7,096 bases of DNA from Vulcanimicrobiia bacterium. Its GTDB lineage: Bacteria > Vulcanimicrobiota > Vulcanimicrobiia > Vulcanimicrobiales > Vulcanimicrobiaceae. Positions 1 through 5,965 of this stretch are shown here, in pieces. Numbering within the stretch: the first letter of the stretch is position 1; each line of letters begins with the position of its first letter. Below the pieces are notes generated by a model that did no database searches, was not told the DNA's origin, and saw nothing but the letters and a program-made list of their open reading frames with translations. The DNA is taken from NCBI GenBank assembly GCA_025451135.1, contig JANWKW010000021.1, positions 1-7,096 of the forward strand, written 5' to 3'. The translations under genes were made by a program, and so were the position numbers.

Positions 1-791
1 GTACGGGTCGGCACGTCGAACTCGTACTGTTCGTAGCCGCAGTACGGGAACGCCTTGCGCACGTCGTACGCCACGCCGCTGCCGCGCAGGGCCGGACCGG
101 TGACGTTCCACTCGAGCGCCGACTCGGCCGACATGTAGCCGACGTCGATGGTGCGGTCCTGGAAGATCGGGTTGGCCTGCAGTAGGTCGCGCAATTCTTT
201 CATGCGTCCGGGGAACTTCGCGATCAACGCATCGAGCTTGGCCAGATAGCCCTCGGGCAGATCGCCGTTGACGCCGCCGACCCGCATATAGTTCGGATGC
301 ATGCGCGCTCCGCCGGCCGCTTCTTGCAGGTCGAGGATGTTCTCGCGCATGTCGAAGCAGTAGAAGAAGATCGAGATCGCGCCGAGATCGATGCAGCCCG
401 TCCCCAGCCACACGCAGTGCGAGGCGATACGCGTCAGTTCGGCCTGGAGCACGCGGATCCGGCTGGCGCGCTCCGGGATCGCGTCGGTGATGCCGAGCAG
501 CTGCTCGACCGCGAGCACGTAGCAGAGCGCGTTGCTCGAAGGGGCCAGGTAATCCATGCGCTCGACGACCGTCTGGGCCTGCGACCAGAACAGGTTCTCC
601 GCGCTCTTCTCGATGCCGGTGTGCAGGTAGCCGATCTCGGGCTCCGCCTTGACGACGGTCTCGCCCTCGATCTCGAGCATGATCTGCAGCACGCCGTGGG
701 TGGACGGATGCTGCGGGCCCATCGAGAGGACCATCGCGTTGCCTTCGTGCGAGACGATCTCCGGCGTGAGGGGCGTGGCGGACATCGTCAT
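1..791 (-). CDS. nuoD: NADH-quinone oxidoreductase subunit D (49 kDa type), 3' part missing
   Basis: This is the 49-kDa subunit of respiratory complex I. In the family it sits in the peripheral arm beside NuoB and helps form the quinone pocket near Fe-S cluster N2. The visible 263 codons begin with a short Thr/Pro-rich lead. They contain the family signature MGPQHPSTHG at residues 24-33, then EIGYLHTGIEKSAE, the YLAPSSNALCY region, ELTRIASHCVWLG, MHPNYMRVGGVNGDLP, and TGPALRGSGVAYDVRK near the cut edge. The family is usually about 400 residues, so roughly the last third lies outside the window to the left. The start at 791 forms an ATGA overlap with the nuoC stop and has an AAGAAGG ribosome site 10 bases upstream. 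An ATG two codons later (785) is possible but lies further from that site. Separate NuoC and NuoD exclude the fused NuoCD of enterobacteria. Nothing is broken in the visible part. Confidence 0.97.
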   Translation of the reverse strand, partial: MTMSATPLTPEIVSHEGNAMVLSMGPQHPSTHGVLQIMLEIEGETVVKAEPEIGYLHTGIEKSAENLFWSQAQTVVERMDYLAPSSNALCYVLAVEQLLGITDAIPERASRIRVLQAELTRIASHCVWLGTGCIDLGAISIFFYCFDMRENILDLQEAAGGARMHPNYMRVGGVNGDLPEGYLAKLDALIAKFPGRMKELRDLLQANPIFQDRTIDVGYMSAESALEWNVTGPALRGSGVAYDVRKAFPYCGYEQYEFDVPTR

Positions 792-1384
792 TGGCCGCGA
801 GCCTTCTTGACTTGCTCTTGCAGGGCTTCGAGCGTCTTGCCGGACGGCGGCGTGCCGGCCTGCACGTTGGACTTCAAGGCGAACGGCGGACGCGGCGCGC
901 GTTCGCGCGCGGGACCGCGCAGCGGATAGTCCTTGCGCAACGGATAGCCTTCCCAGTCGTGCGGCATCTGGATGCGGCGCAGATCCGGGTGGCCGTTGAA
1001 GACGATGCCGAACAGGTCGAAGACCTCGCGCTCGGCCCAGTCGGCCGACCTCCAGAGATCGGTCGCGGTCGGCAGGTGCGGCTGGGCGCCGTCGACGCCG
1101 CACAGCAGACGGAAGCGCTGCGGCGTGCCGGCCGATGCGACGGTCGTCGCGGCCGCCGGCAGTTTGAGCAGATGATAGACGACGTCGAAACGCGGAGCCC
1201 GCTCGGGATAATCGACCGCTCCGAGGTCGAGCAGCATGGTGTAGCCCTCGCCCTTAAGCGCTTCGAGGCGCGCGCGCACCTGGGTCGCGTCGACGCGTTC
1301 GATGGTCGCGTCGGTCAGGGGCGGGCGGAGGCTCGTCGGGTCGGTCGCGAGACCGGCGAGCGGCGGGGTTTGCGTGCTGGGCAT
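788..1384 (-). CDS. nuoC: NADH-quinone oxidoreductase subunit C (30 kDa type)
   Basis: This 198-residue protein is the 30-kDa peripheral-arm subunit of complex I, which binds NuoD and NuoB in the family. The 30-kDa signature is clear: ADWAEREVFDLFGI at residues 114-127, GHPDLRRI at 131-138, then DWEGYPLRKDYPLRG at 143-157. The N-terminal 20 residues are Pro/Thr-rich and probably flexible. Residues 48-76 form the usual strand-rich N-terminal half (LLDLGAVDYPERAPRFDVVY). About 40 residues follow the signature, basic and Pro-rich, ending in a short amphipathic segment (TLEALQEQVKKA); tails of varied length are common in stand-alone NuoC. The ATG at 1384 lies 32 bases after the nuoB stop. A GAGG stands 14 bases upstream, which is rather far, so initiation may rely partly on coupling. 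The stop TGA (788-790) overlaps the nuoD ATG. Confidence 0.97.
   Translation of the reverse strand: MPSTQTPPLAGLATDPTSLRPPLTDATIERVDATQVRARLEALKGEGYTMLLDLGAVDYPERAPRFDVVYHLLKLPAAATTVASAGTPQRFRLLCGVDGAQPHLPTATDLWRSADWAEREVFDLFGIVFNGHPDLRRIQMPHDWEGYPLRKDYPLRGPARERAPRPPFALKSNVQAGTPPSGKTLEALQEQVKKARGQ
802..808 (-). promoter_or_regulatory. Ribosome binding site of nuoD
   Basis: The minus strand reads AAGAAGG here, inside the end of nuoC, 10 bases before the ATG at 791. It favours 791 over the in-frame ATG at 785 (16 bases away) as the nuoD start. Confidence 0.6.
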
Positions 1385-1416
1385 CGTTTACGTGTTCGCC
1401 TCGTGCGTGAAAGTGG

Positions 1417-1896
1417 TTACGCGCGCGCCAGGATCCCGCCGCGTCCGCCCTGGCGGATCTGCTGCTGGATCAGGTTGACGGCGTAGAGCAATCCGTCCGG
1501 AGTCGGCGGGCAGCCGGGGACGTAGACGTCCACCGGCACGATCGTGTCGACGCCCTGGACGATCGCGTAGTTGTCGAAGACGCCGCCGCTGCTGGCGCAG
1601 GCGCCCATCGAGATCACCCACTTCGGATCGGCCATCTGGTCGTACAGACGCTTCACCACCGGCGCCATCTTCTGCGCGACCCGGCCGGAGACGATCATCA
1701 GGTCGGCTTGACGCGGCGACGAGCGGAAGACCTCGGAACCCAGACGCGCGATGTCGTACTCGGCCGAAGTGACGGTCATCATCTCGATCGCGCAGCACGC
1801 CAGACCCATGGTCAGCGGCCAGACCGACGAGGCCTGCGCCCACCGGGCGACGTCATCGAGCCGGGCGAGCAAGAAATGCCCCGGGCTTACCTCCAT
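1417..1896 (-). CDS. nuoB: NADH-quinone oxidoreductase subunit B (PSST type, cluster N2)
   Basis: This 159-residue subunit carries the terminal 4Fe-4S cluster N2, which hands electrons to quinone at the NuoB/NuoD interface. All four cluster ligands expected for the family are visible: the adjacent pair Cys34-Cys35 (GLACCAIEMM), Cys100 (SMGACASSGG) and Cys129 (VPGCPPTPDGL). Their spacing (65 and 29 residues) matches the E. coli protein as I recall it. Other hallmarks are RSSPRQADLMIVSG at 58-71 and the KRLYDQM helix. It is a short form lacking the C-terminal extension seen in E. coli. The reading frame is open far upstream, but the ATG at 1896 is chosen because GAAGGG stands 9 bases before it; an ATG at 1917 has no such site. 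It overlaps the end of nuoA by 10 bases. Confidence 0.97.
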   Translation of the reverse strand: MEVSPGHFLLARLDDVARWAQASSVWPLTMGLACCAIEMMTVTSAEYDIARLGSEVFRSSPRQADLMIVSGRVAQKMAPVVKRLYDQMADPKWVISMGACASSGGVFDNYAIVQGVDTIVPVDVYVPGCPPTPDGLLYAVNLIQQQIRQGGRGGILARA

Positions 1897-2240
1897 GCGA
1901 ATCCGCCCTTCTTCCATACATATGCATAGCCGACCGCGAGGACGATCACGAAGACCACCATCTCGATCAGGCCGAACGCGCGCAACTGGTGCATCATGAC
2001 CGCCCACGGATAGAACGACGCGGCTTCGACATCGAAGATCACGAACAGCATCGCGATGATGTAGAAGCGCACCGGGAACCGCCCCGCGACCGCCGACGTC
2101 GGCTCGACGCCGCACTCGTAGGCCTCGGCCTTCTGCGGGTTCGGCTTGGCCTTGCCGAGCAGGCCCGGCAAGAACGTGAACAGCGACGCAAAGGCCAGGG
2201 CAACGAGAAAATAGATGGCGACGGGCAGATAGGGGGTCAT
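1887..2240 (-). CDS. nuoA: NADH-quinone oxidoreductase subunit A
   Basis: This 117-residue membrane subunit of complex I is the first gene of the leftward nuo operon. Three hydrophobic helices are visible: about residues 4-26, 58-79 and 90-109. The family's signature loop between helices 1 and 2 is present: AEAYECGVEPTS at about 39-49, followed by RFPVRFYIIAMLFVIFDVEA. This includes the conserved Cys of the quinone-site loop and the acidic pair of the IFDVE motif. Length is normal for NuoA (about 115-147). The ATG at 2240 begins a compact hydrophobic N-terminus typical of NuoA. An open frame continues upstream but translates to unrelated low-complexity sequence and is rejected. I see no strong ribosome site before it (only a weak ACGG). 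The operon promoter must lie in the 100-base spacer to the right or inside the divergent gene. Confidence 0.97.
   Translation of the reverse strand: MTPYLPVAIYFLVALAFASLFTFLPGLLGKAKPNPQKAEAYECGVEPTSAVAGRFPVRFYIIAMLFVIFDVEAASFYPWAVMMHQLRAFGLIEMVVFVIVLAVGYAYVWKKGGFAWR
1906..1911 (-). promoter_or_regulatory. Ribosome binding site of nuoB
   Basis: GAAGGG on the minus strand, inside the last codons of nuoA and 9 bases before the ATG at 1896. It supports that start over the in-frame ATG at 1917. Confidence 0.55.
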
Positions 2241-2288
2241 AGACCGTCGATGGATACGGCGGACGGGCCGAATTACCTGGGGAGTGAC

Positions 2289-2302
2289 GCTCGCGCGCGA
2301 GC
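2289..2302. promoter_or_regulatory. Perfect 14-base palindrome in divergent spacer (possible operator)
   Basis: GCTCGCGCGCGAGC reads identically on both strands and sits roughly in the middle of the 100-base spacer (2241-2340) between nuoA and the divergent exported-protein gene. The position suits a repressor or activator site serving both directions. Alternating CG tracts give such palindromes by chance more easily in GC-rich DNA. No convincing -10/-35 pair was found on either strand of the spacer, so regulatory function is inference only. Confidence 0.3.
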
Positions 2303-2328
2303 CCGCAAGGGGTTCCCTTCCGCCCGCT

Positions 2329-2333
2329 GAAGG
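2329..2333 (+). promoter_or_regulatory. Ribosome binding site of the exported-protein gene
   Basis: GAAGG, 7 bases before the ATG at 2341. It decides for that start over the upstream in-frame GTG at 2284, which would bury the signal peptide behind 19 polar residues. Confidence 0.55.
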
Positions 2334-2340
2334 CGCCCAT

Positions 2341-3354
2341 ATGCAAGCCGCCGCTCGACACGTCTGGCGCTTCTCTGCCGTCGCCCTGGCCTTGACGGCA
2401 CTCTCGCTCGCGCCCGGCCGGGCCGCGAGCCCGAAACTCATCGCGATCGTGAAGCCGGCGGTCGCCGCCGCCGTCGTCAACTTCCGCCCGTTGCACACGA
2501 GCCGTTCGGCGACGAACCACTACGACTACATCCAATACGCGACGACCTCGGCGTTTGCGAGGATCTGCCGCTACTGCACCGTCACCGACGCCTTCGCCGG
2601 CCCGAAGAATCCGGAACGCTGGATGCTCGGCTGGGATTGGTACTATCACGGGAAGCAGTGGACGCCCGGAGCGATCGCCACCGACGCAGCAGCCACCCTA
2701 GGCCCGGTGCTCAAGGGCTACAAGCTCGCCCGGTCGATGGACGGTGCGCGCTACGTCCTCGATTGGGAAGGGCCCGACAAGACCTGGGTCTATCTCGAGA
2801 CCAACGATCCCGAGGTGGACGATCCCGGCTTCCATATCAACGTCGGACACGACGTCGCCAAGCCGATCAACGTCATCAAGACGCCGCCCTTCACCGCGGT
2901 CCAGCGATCGGATATCACCACGGCCTTGACCAGCTACCTCAAGCTCGGCCTGACCGACGCGCCGAACAACTTCACGTCGATGCGTGGGGCCGCCGAGGAC
3001 CCGAAGCTCTTCAAAGCCGACCATTTCGAGCCGTACCACTGCGCCGTCTCGTTCGCCCCCGGCATGGACGACTGCGGGATCACCGGCCTGCTGAACTACT
3101 CGGCGGCGAAGTGGATGCTCGAGGCTCAGACGATCGCGATCGGCGGGACGCCGGAGCAGGCCCGCGCCTTCGTCCACGCGCTCGTGGTCGCGGCCTTACC
3201 GTACGGCTATACCGTCGAATCCGACCCGATCCGGCTGATGAATGCCGATTACGAATGGAACGGGCCGTCCGACATCTCGATCTCGTACAACTCGAGCGTC
3301 ACCGAGGGCAAGACGAGCTTCCGCTTCACGATCTGGCATTTCTTACGCCAGTAA
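2341..3354 (+). CDS. Secreted protein of unknown family with a CxxC motif
   Basis: I do not recognise this 337-residue protein. It starts with a signal peptide: a basic region (AARHVWR), a hydrophobic stretch at about 11-24, and a likely cleavage site near Gly-Arg-Ala-Ala at 26-29, so the mature protein should lie outside the cytoplasmic membrane. The mature part has no further membrane helix. It is rich in Trp, Tyr and His (for example ERWMLGWDWYYHGKQW at 92-107) and has blocks that look like beta strands (YVLDWEG, TWVYLETNDPEVDDPGFHINVGH). Exactly four cysteines are present: Cys76 and Cys79 as CRYC, plus Cys234 and Cys245. They could form two disulfides or bind a metal. The C-terminal segment ISISYNSSVTEGKTSFRFTIW looks like two amphipathic strands. 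It is divergent from nuoA, with its own ribosome site, and 49 bases before the next gene, so the two exported proteins might be co-transcribed. Codon use resembles the neighbours. A haem-binding or enzymatic role cannot be claimed from the sequence. Confidence 0.85.
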   Translation: MQAAARHVWRFSAVALALTALSLAPGRAASPKLIAIVKPAVAAAVVNFRPLHTSRSATNHYDYIQYATTSAFARICRYCTVTDAFAGPKNPERWMLGWDWYYHGKQWTPGAIATDAAATLGPVLKGYKLARSMDGARYVLDWEGPDKTWVYLETNDPEVDDPGFHINVGHDVAKPINVIKTPPFTAVQRSDITTALTSYLKLGLTDAPNNFTSMRGAAEDPKLFKADHFEPYHCAVSFAPGMDDCGITGLLNYSAAKWMLEAQTIAIGGTPEQARAFVHALVVAALPYGYTVESDPIRLMNADYEWNGPSDISISYNSSVTEGKTSFRFTIWHFLRQ

Positions 3355-3390
3355 TGCCGGCCGTCACAGGCGTTCCCGCATTCGCGATGG

Positions 3391-3396
3391 TACTCT
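3391..3396 (+). promoter_or_regulatory. Possible -10 box giving a leaderless transcript
   Basis: TACTCT fits the TAnnnT pattern and lies 7 bases before the ATG at 3404, so transcription would start at or next to the start codon. That gene lacks a clear ribosome site, which agrees with leaderless translation. No good -35 element is visible at the expected distance, so this is weak evidence. Confidence 0.3.
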
Positions 3397-3403
3397 TATC
3401 GAT

Positions 3404-3817
3404 ATGAAGATGCGTGTTGGGATTCTCGGACTCGTGCTGCTCCTCGGCCTGGGCGCCGACGGCGGCGGCTGCAACGGCAGTCCGGTCGGCGTCCAAGACT
3501 ACGGCGCGATCACCGGACGCGTCATCGATGCGGCCACCAACAAGCCGATCGGCGGCGCGCTGGTCTCGGTCGGGTCGCTCTATACCGGCTATGCCGATCC
3601 TCAAGGCGCCTTCACGCTGCCCGCCGTGCCGACCGGCACCCAGACGGTGACCGCCCGCTCGCCCGGGTACGGTTCGGGCACGGCCGACATCCTGGTCCGC
3701 AAAGACCAGACGGTCTCGGTCGACTACATCAAGCTCCAGCCGCTCGTCCAAGTCGGTCCGACCCCGCTCCCGGCCTCGCCCGCGCCCACGATCACGCCGG
3801 CTCCGGCCGCTACGTAA
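3404..3817 (+). CDS. Exported carboxypeptidase-regulatory-like domain protein
   Basis: This 137-residue protein has an N-terminal hydrophobic signal (residues 4-18), a Gly-rich stretch ending at Cys23, one beta-sandwich domain at about 33-113, and a Pro/Ala/Thr tail (114-137). The domain matches the carboxypeptidase regulatory-like fold (PF13620 type): GAITGRVIDAATNKPIGGA, a short strand, ADPQGAFTLPAVPTGTQTV, then a final strand pair ending VDYIKLQPL. Such domains are usually extracellular modules for protein or carbohydrate contact and here stand alone without a catalytic partner. Cys23 could be a lipidated cysteine, but the preceding residues (DGGG-C) lack the usual Leu at -3, so the lipoprotein call is uncertain. 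The low-complexity tail may be a spacer or wall-spanning segment. The ATG at 3404 has no clear ribosome site; a second ATG lies two codons later. The end overlaps the convergent antiporter gene by 8 bases. Confidence 0.85.
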   Translation: MKMRVGILGLVLLLGLGADGGGCNGSPVGVQDYGAITGRVIDAATNKPIGGALVSVGSLYTGYADPQGAFTLPAVPTGTQTVTARSPGYGSGTADILVRKDQTVSVDYIKLQPLVQVGPTPLPASPAPTITPAPAAT

Positions 3818-5408
3818 GACGGACGTCGGCGAGATCCAGGTCGTACTGGATGTTGCGAAAGACGTCGTCTGGGATCTTGCCGTCCGCGCGGAGCTCCTTG
3901 ATCTTGGTGCGTTCGGCGTCGAGCGCGGCCTTCTGCAGGCGATGGTCGATAGTGTTTTCGACCGGCTCTTCTTCTCCGTCTTCGGCGCTCAAATGGCCGC
4001 GTAGGTGCTCGATGCGCTGGGCGTATTCGCCGAGGAGCCGGCCGACCGTCTCCCACTCCAGCGCCGAGTCGAAGTGGCGCTCCTGCGCGTGCAGTTCCTC
4101 GATGCCGGCCTCGAGCGCCCGGATGCGCACCTCGGTCTCGGCCTTCACGCGCGAACTGCTCTCGGCCACGCCGAGCGCGTTGATCATCGGCGCCAGCGTG
4201 AAGCCCTGCACGATCAAGGTCGCGAAGATCACGCAGAACGTCACGAACAGGATCTCGTTGCGCGCTTCGCCGAGGTCCGCGTGGCCCGCGCCGACGAGCG
4301 GGATCGCGAGCGCGGCCGCGAGCGAGACGATTCCGCGCATGCCCGCCCACGAGACCACCACCACCGCGCGCCAGTCCGGCGACGGATCGGCGTCGCGCAG
4401 CTTCTTGCTGAACAGTCGCGGCAGATAGGTCGCCGGAAAGATCCAGACCGGCCGGATCAGGATCACCACCAGACTCACGACGACCGCCGCCGTGATGTAG
4501 TGCCAGGGCGCGTTGCTCAGTCCGCTTACGATCTGCGGCAACTGCAGCCCGATGACCACGAATACGAAGCCGTTGAGCAGGAACAGCATGACTTCCCAAA
4601 CGGCTCCGCCGATCAGCCGCGTCTCCGAATCCCAGAAGTGGGCGGAGCGCCGGCCGAGGTACATGCCTGCGGTGACGGCGGCCAGTACGCCCGAGACGTG
4701 CATCGCCTCGGCCGGGAGATACGACGCGAACGGCGCGATCAGCAGGATGGCGTTCGAGATGGTCGGGTCGTCCAGACGTTTGCGCGAGAGGAACTTCATC
4801 ACCAGCTCGAAGCCGAACGCGATCGCGAGCCCGACGGCGATGCCGCCGATCGAGACGACCACGAACGCGAGGCCCGCCTGCGCGAACGAGAACGTGCCGT
4901 AGGCCACCGCCGCGATCGCGAAGCGATAGAAGACCAGCGCGGTCGCATCGTTGACCAGGCTCTCGCCCGAGAGGATGGCCGCGATACGCCGCGGGACCGC
5001 GAGCTTCTGCAGGATCGCCTCGGCGGCGACCGCATCCGGCGGCGCGACCACCGCGCCCAGCACGAACGCCAGCGGCCAGGTGAGCGCGGGCAGCAGCGCG
5101 TGCGCGACCGCCGCGACGATGACCGTGGTGAAGACGACCAAGCCGATCGCGAGCAGGCCGATGGCGCGGCGGTTCCGCTTGAACTCGACGTAGTCGGTCG
5201 ACCAGCCGCCCGAGAACAAGAGCGGCGGCAAGACCAGCAAGAAGATCCAGTTCGGATCCAGATGGACGGGCGGCAGATGCGGGATGAACGCCAGGGCCGC
5301 GCCGCCCAGCACGAAGGCGACCGGGAACGGCACGTCGATCCGCTTGGCCACCAGCGCCAGGCCGGTGGTCGCGCACATCAGCACGACGACGACGAGCGCG
5401 ACGCTCAC
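3810..5408 (-). CDS. CPA1-family Na+/H+ antiporter (bacterial YjcE/NhaG-like)
   Basis: This 532-residue membrane protein should exchange Na+ (or another monovalent cation) for H+ across the cytoplasmic membrane. About 12 hydrophobic helices span residues 1-412. CPA1 hallmarks are present: PPLLFSGGWSTDYVEFKRNR at 61-80, APPDAVAAEAIL with Asp125 at 122-133, and SGESLVNDATALV with the ion-binding Asn153-Asp154 pair. SWAGMRG at 353-359 includes the conserved Arg358. A cytoplasmic tail of about 120 residues follows, helical and charged (VKAETEVRIRALEAGIEELHAQ), ending DGKIPDDVFRNI..DLDLADVRL. This tail type is usual in the bacterial CPA1 subgroup of about 520-550 residues, so it is not an unusual fusion. 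The GTG at 5408 is chosen because it overlaps the cobU stop (GTGA) and has GGAG 8 bases upstream; upstream open frame is cobU read in another frame. Cation specificity cannot be told. The gene ends tail-to-tail with the exported-protein gene, with no visible intrinsic terminator. Confidence 0.93.
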   Translation of the reverse strand: MSVALVVVVLMCATTGLALVAKRIDVPFPVAFVLGGAALAFIPHLPPVHLDPNWIFLLVLPPLLFSGGWSTDYVEFKRNRRAIGLLAIGLVVFTTVIVAAVAHALLPALTWPLAFVLGAVVAPPDAVAAEAILQKLAVPRRIAAILSGESLVNDATALVFYRFAIAAVAYGTFSFAQAGLAFVVVSIGGIAVGLAIAFGFELVMKFLSRKRLDDPTISNAILLIAPFASYLPAEAMHVSGVLAAVTAGMYLGRRSAHFWDSETRLIGGAVWEVMLFLLNGFVFVVIGLQLPQIVSGLSNAPWHYITAAVVVSLVVILIRPVWIFPATYLPRLFSKKLRDADPSPDWRAVVVVSWAGMRGIVSLAAALAIPLVGAGHADLGEARNEILFVTFCVIFATLIVQGFTLAPMINALGVAESSSRVKAETEVRIRALEAGIEELHAQERHFDSALEWETVGRLLGEYAQRIEHLRGHLSAEDGEEEPVENTIDHRLQKAALDAERTKIKELRADGKIPDDVFRNIQYDLDLADVRLT

Positions 5409-5965
5409 GACTTCAACTCCAACGGCAGTCCCGCGACGAGCAGGACCGCGCGCTGCGCGCGCGCGGCGATCCGGCGTTCCATGCGGCCTAGAACGTCGCG
5501 GAAGAGCCGCGCGGATGCACGCTCGGGCACGACGTCCCAGCCGACCTGCTCGCCGACGACCGCGACCGTGCCCGCGAACGCCGTCAGCGCGTCGGCTAGC
5601 GCCTCCGCTTCGCGGTCGAGCGCGGCCTCCGCGCCGGCGTAGTCGCCCTCGATCGCGTCCGCCCGCGCGAACAGCCGGGTCGCCAGCCACGTCCCGAGCG
5701 CATCGAAGATCCAGAACTCCGCCGCGCCCGCACCGGCGAGCGCCGCGAGCAACGCCTCGGGTGCCAGGCCGGCGGTTTCCAGGGTGGTCCAGCCGGCGGG
5801 GCGGTCGCGGGCGTGCCGCTCGAGACGCGCGATCCACTCCGGATCGGCGGCGTCGGGCGCCGCGGTCGCGACGAACGTGACGCGAGCGCCGCTGCGCTCG
5901 GCCAGGCGCGCGGCGAACGCGCTCTTCCCGGAACGGACCGGGCCGGTGACGAAGATCGCGCTCAT
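5405..5965 (-). CDS. cobU: CobU-type adenosylcobinamide kinase/guanylyltransferase, divergent
   Basis: This 186-residue P-loop protein matches the family that phosphorylates adenosylcobinamide and then transfers GMP to it in the late (nucleotide-loop) steps of cobalamin synthesis. Length is close to the usual 180. Visible features are the N-terminal strand and Walker A GPVRSGKSAFAARLA (8-22), and a central RLERHARDRPAGW segment whose His51 aligns with the His that carries GMP in characterised enzymes. WIFDALGTWLATRLF (85-99), VVGEQVGWDVVPE (136-148) and RLFRDVLGRMERRIA (153-167) follow, with a terminal AGLPLELK. Several positions I remember as conserved differ: the Asn after the WL pair, the Asn-Glu before Val-Gly, and the Asn-Gln after the RDxxG helix. 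Activity may therefore be altered. The ATG at 5965 precedes the first strand directly, with no clear ribosome site. It is the first gene of a pair with the antiporter, which has no known link to cobalamin. No other cobalamin gene or cobalamin riboswitch is visible. Confidence 0.8.
   Translation of the reverse strand: MSAIFVTGPVRSGKSAFAARLAERSGARVTFVATAAPDAADPEWIARLERHARDRPAGWTTLETAGLAPEALLAALAGAGAAEFWIFDALGTWLATRLFARADAIEGDYAGAEAALDREAEALADALTAFAGTVAVVGEQVGWDVVPERASARLFRDVLGRMERRIAARAQRAVLLVAGLPLELKS
5417..5420 (-). promoter_or_regulatory. Ribosome binding site of the antiporter gene
   Basis: GGAG on the minus strand, inside the last codons of cobU, 8 bases before the GTG at 5408. Together with the GTGA overlap it supports a non-ATG start and coupled translation. 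Confidence 0.5.

Noticed and set aside
297..929. 210-codon plus-strand frame opposite nuoC/nuoD
   Set aside because: Opposite two well-conserved complex I genes, and its product shows only charged low-complexity sequence.
1897..2649. Upstream extension of the nuoB reading frame
   Set aside because: It runs through nuoA and the divergent gene and translates to Arg-rich sequence; the short form with its own ribosome site is the family length.
2637..3407. 256-codon plus-strand frame inside the secreted-protein gene
   Set aside because: Arg-rich product without signal peptide or domain. The overlapping frame has a signal peptide, a ribosome site and normal composition.
4005..5642. Long 545-codon plus-strand open frame opposite the antiporter and cobU
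   Set aside because: Its product is extremely Arg/Asp/Glu/Gln-rich with no domain. It mirrors the GC-rich codons of two genes with strong family motifs on the other strand.
5409..5837. Upstream extension of the antiporter frame through cobU
   Set aside because: The added residues are Arg/Gly/Ala-rich and the stretch is cobU in another frame. The GTG at 5408 has a ribosome site and the first membrane helix follows at once.
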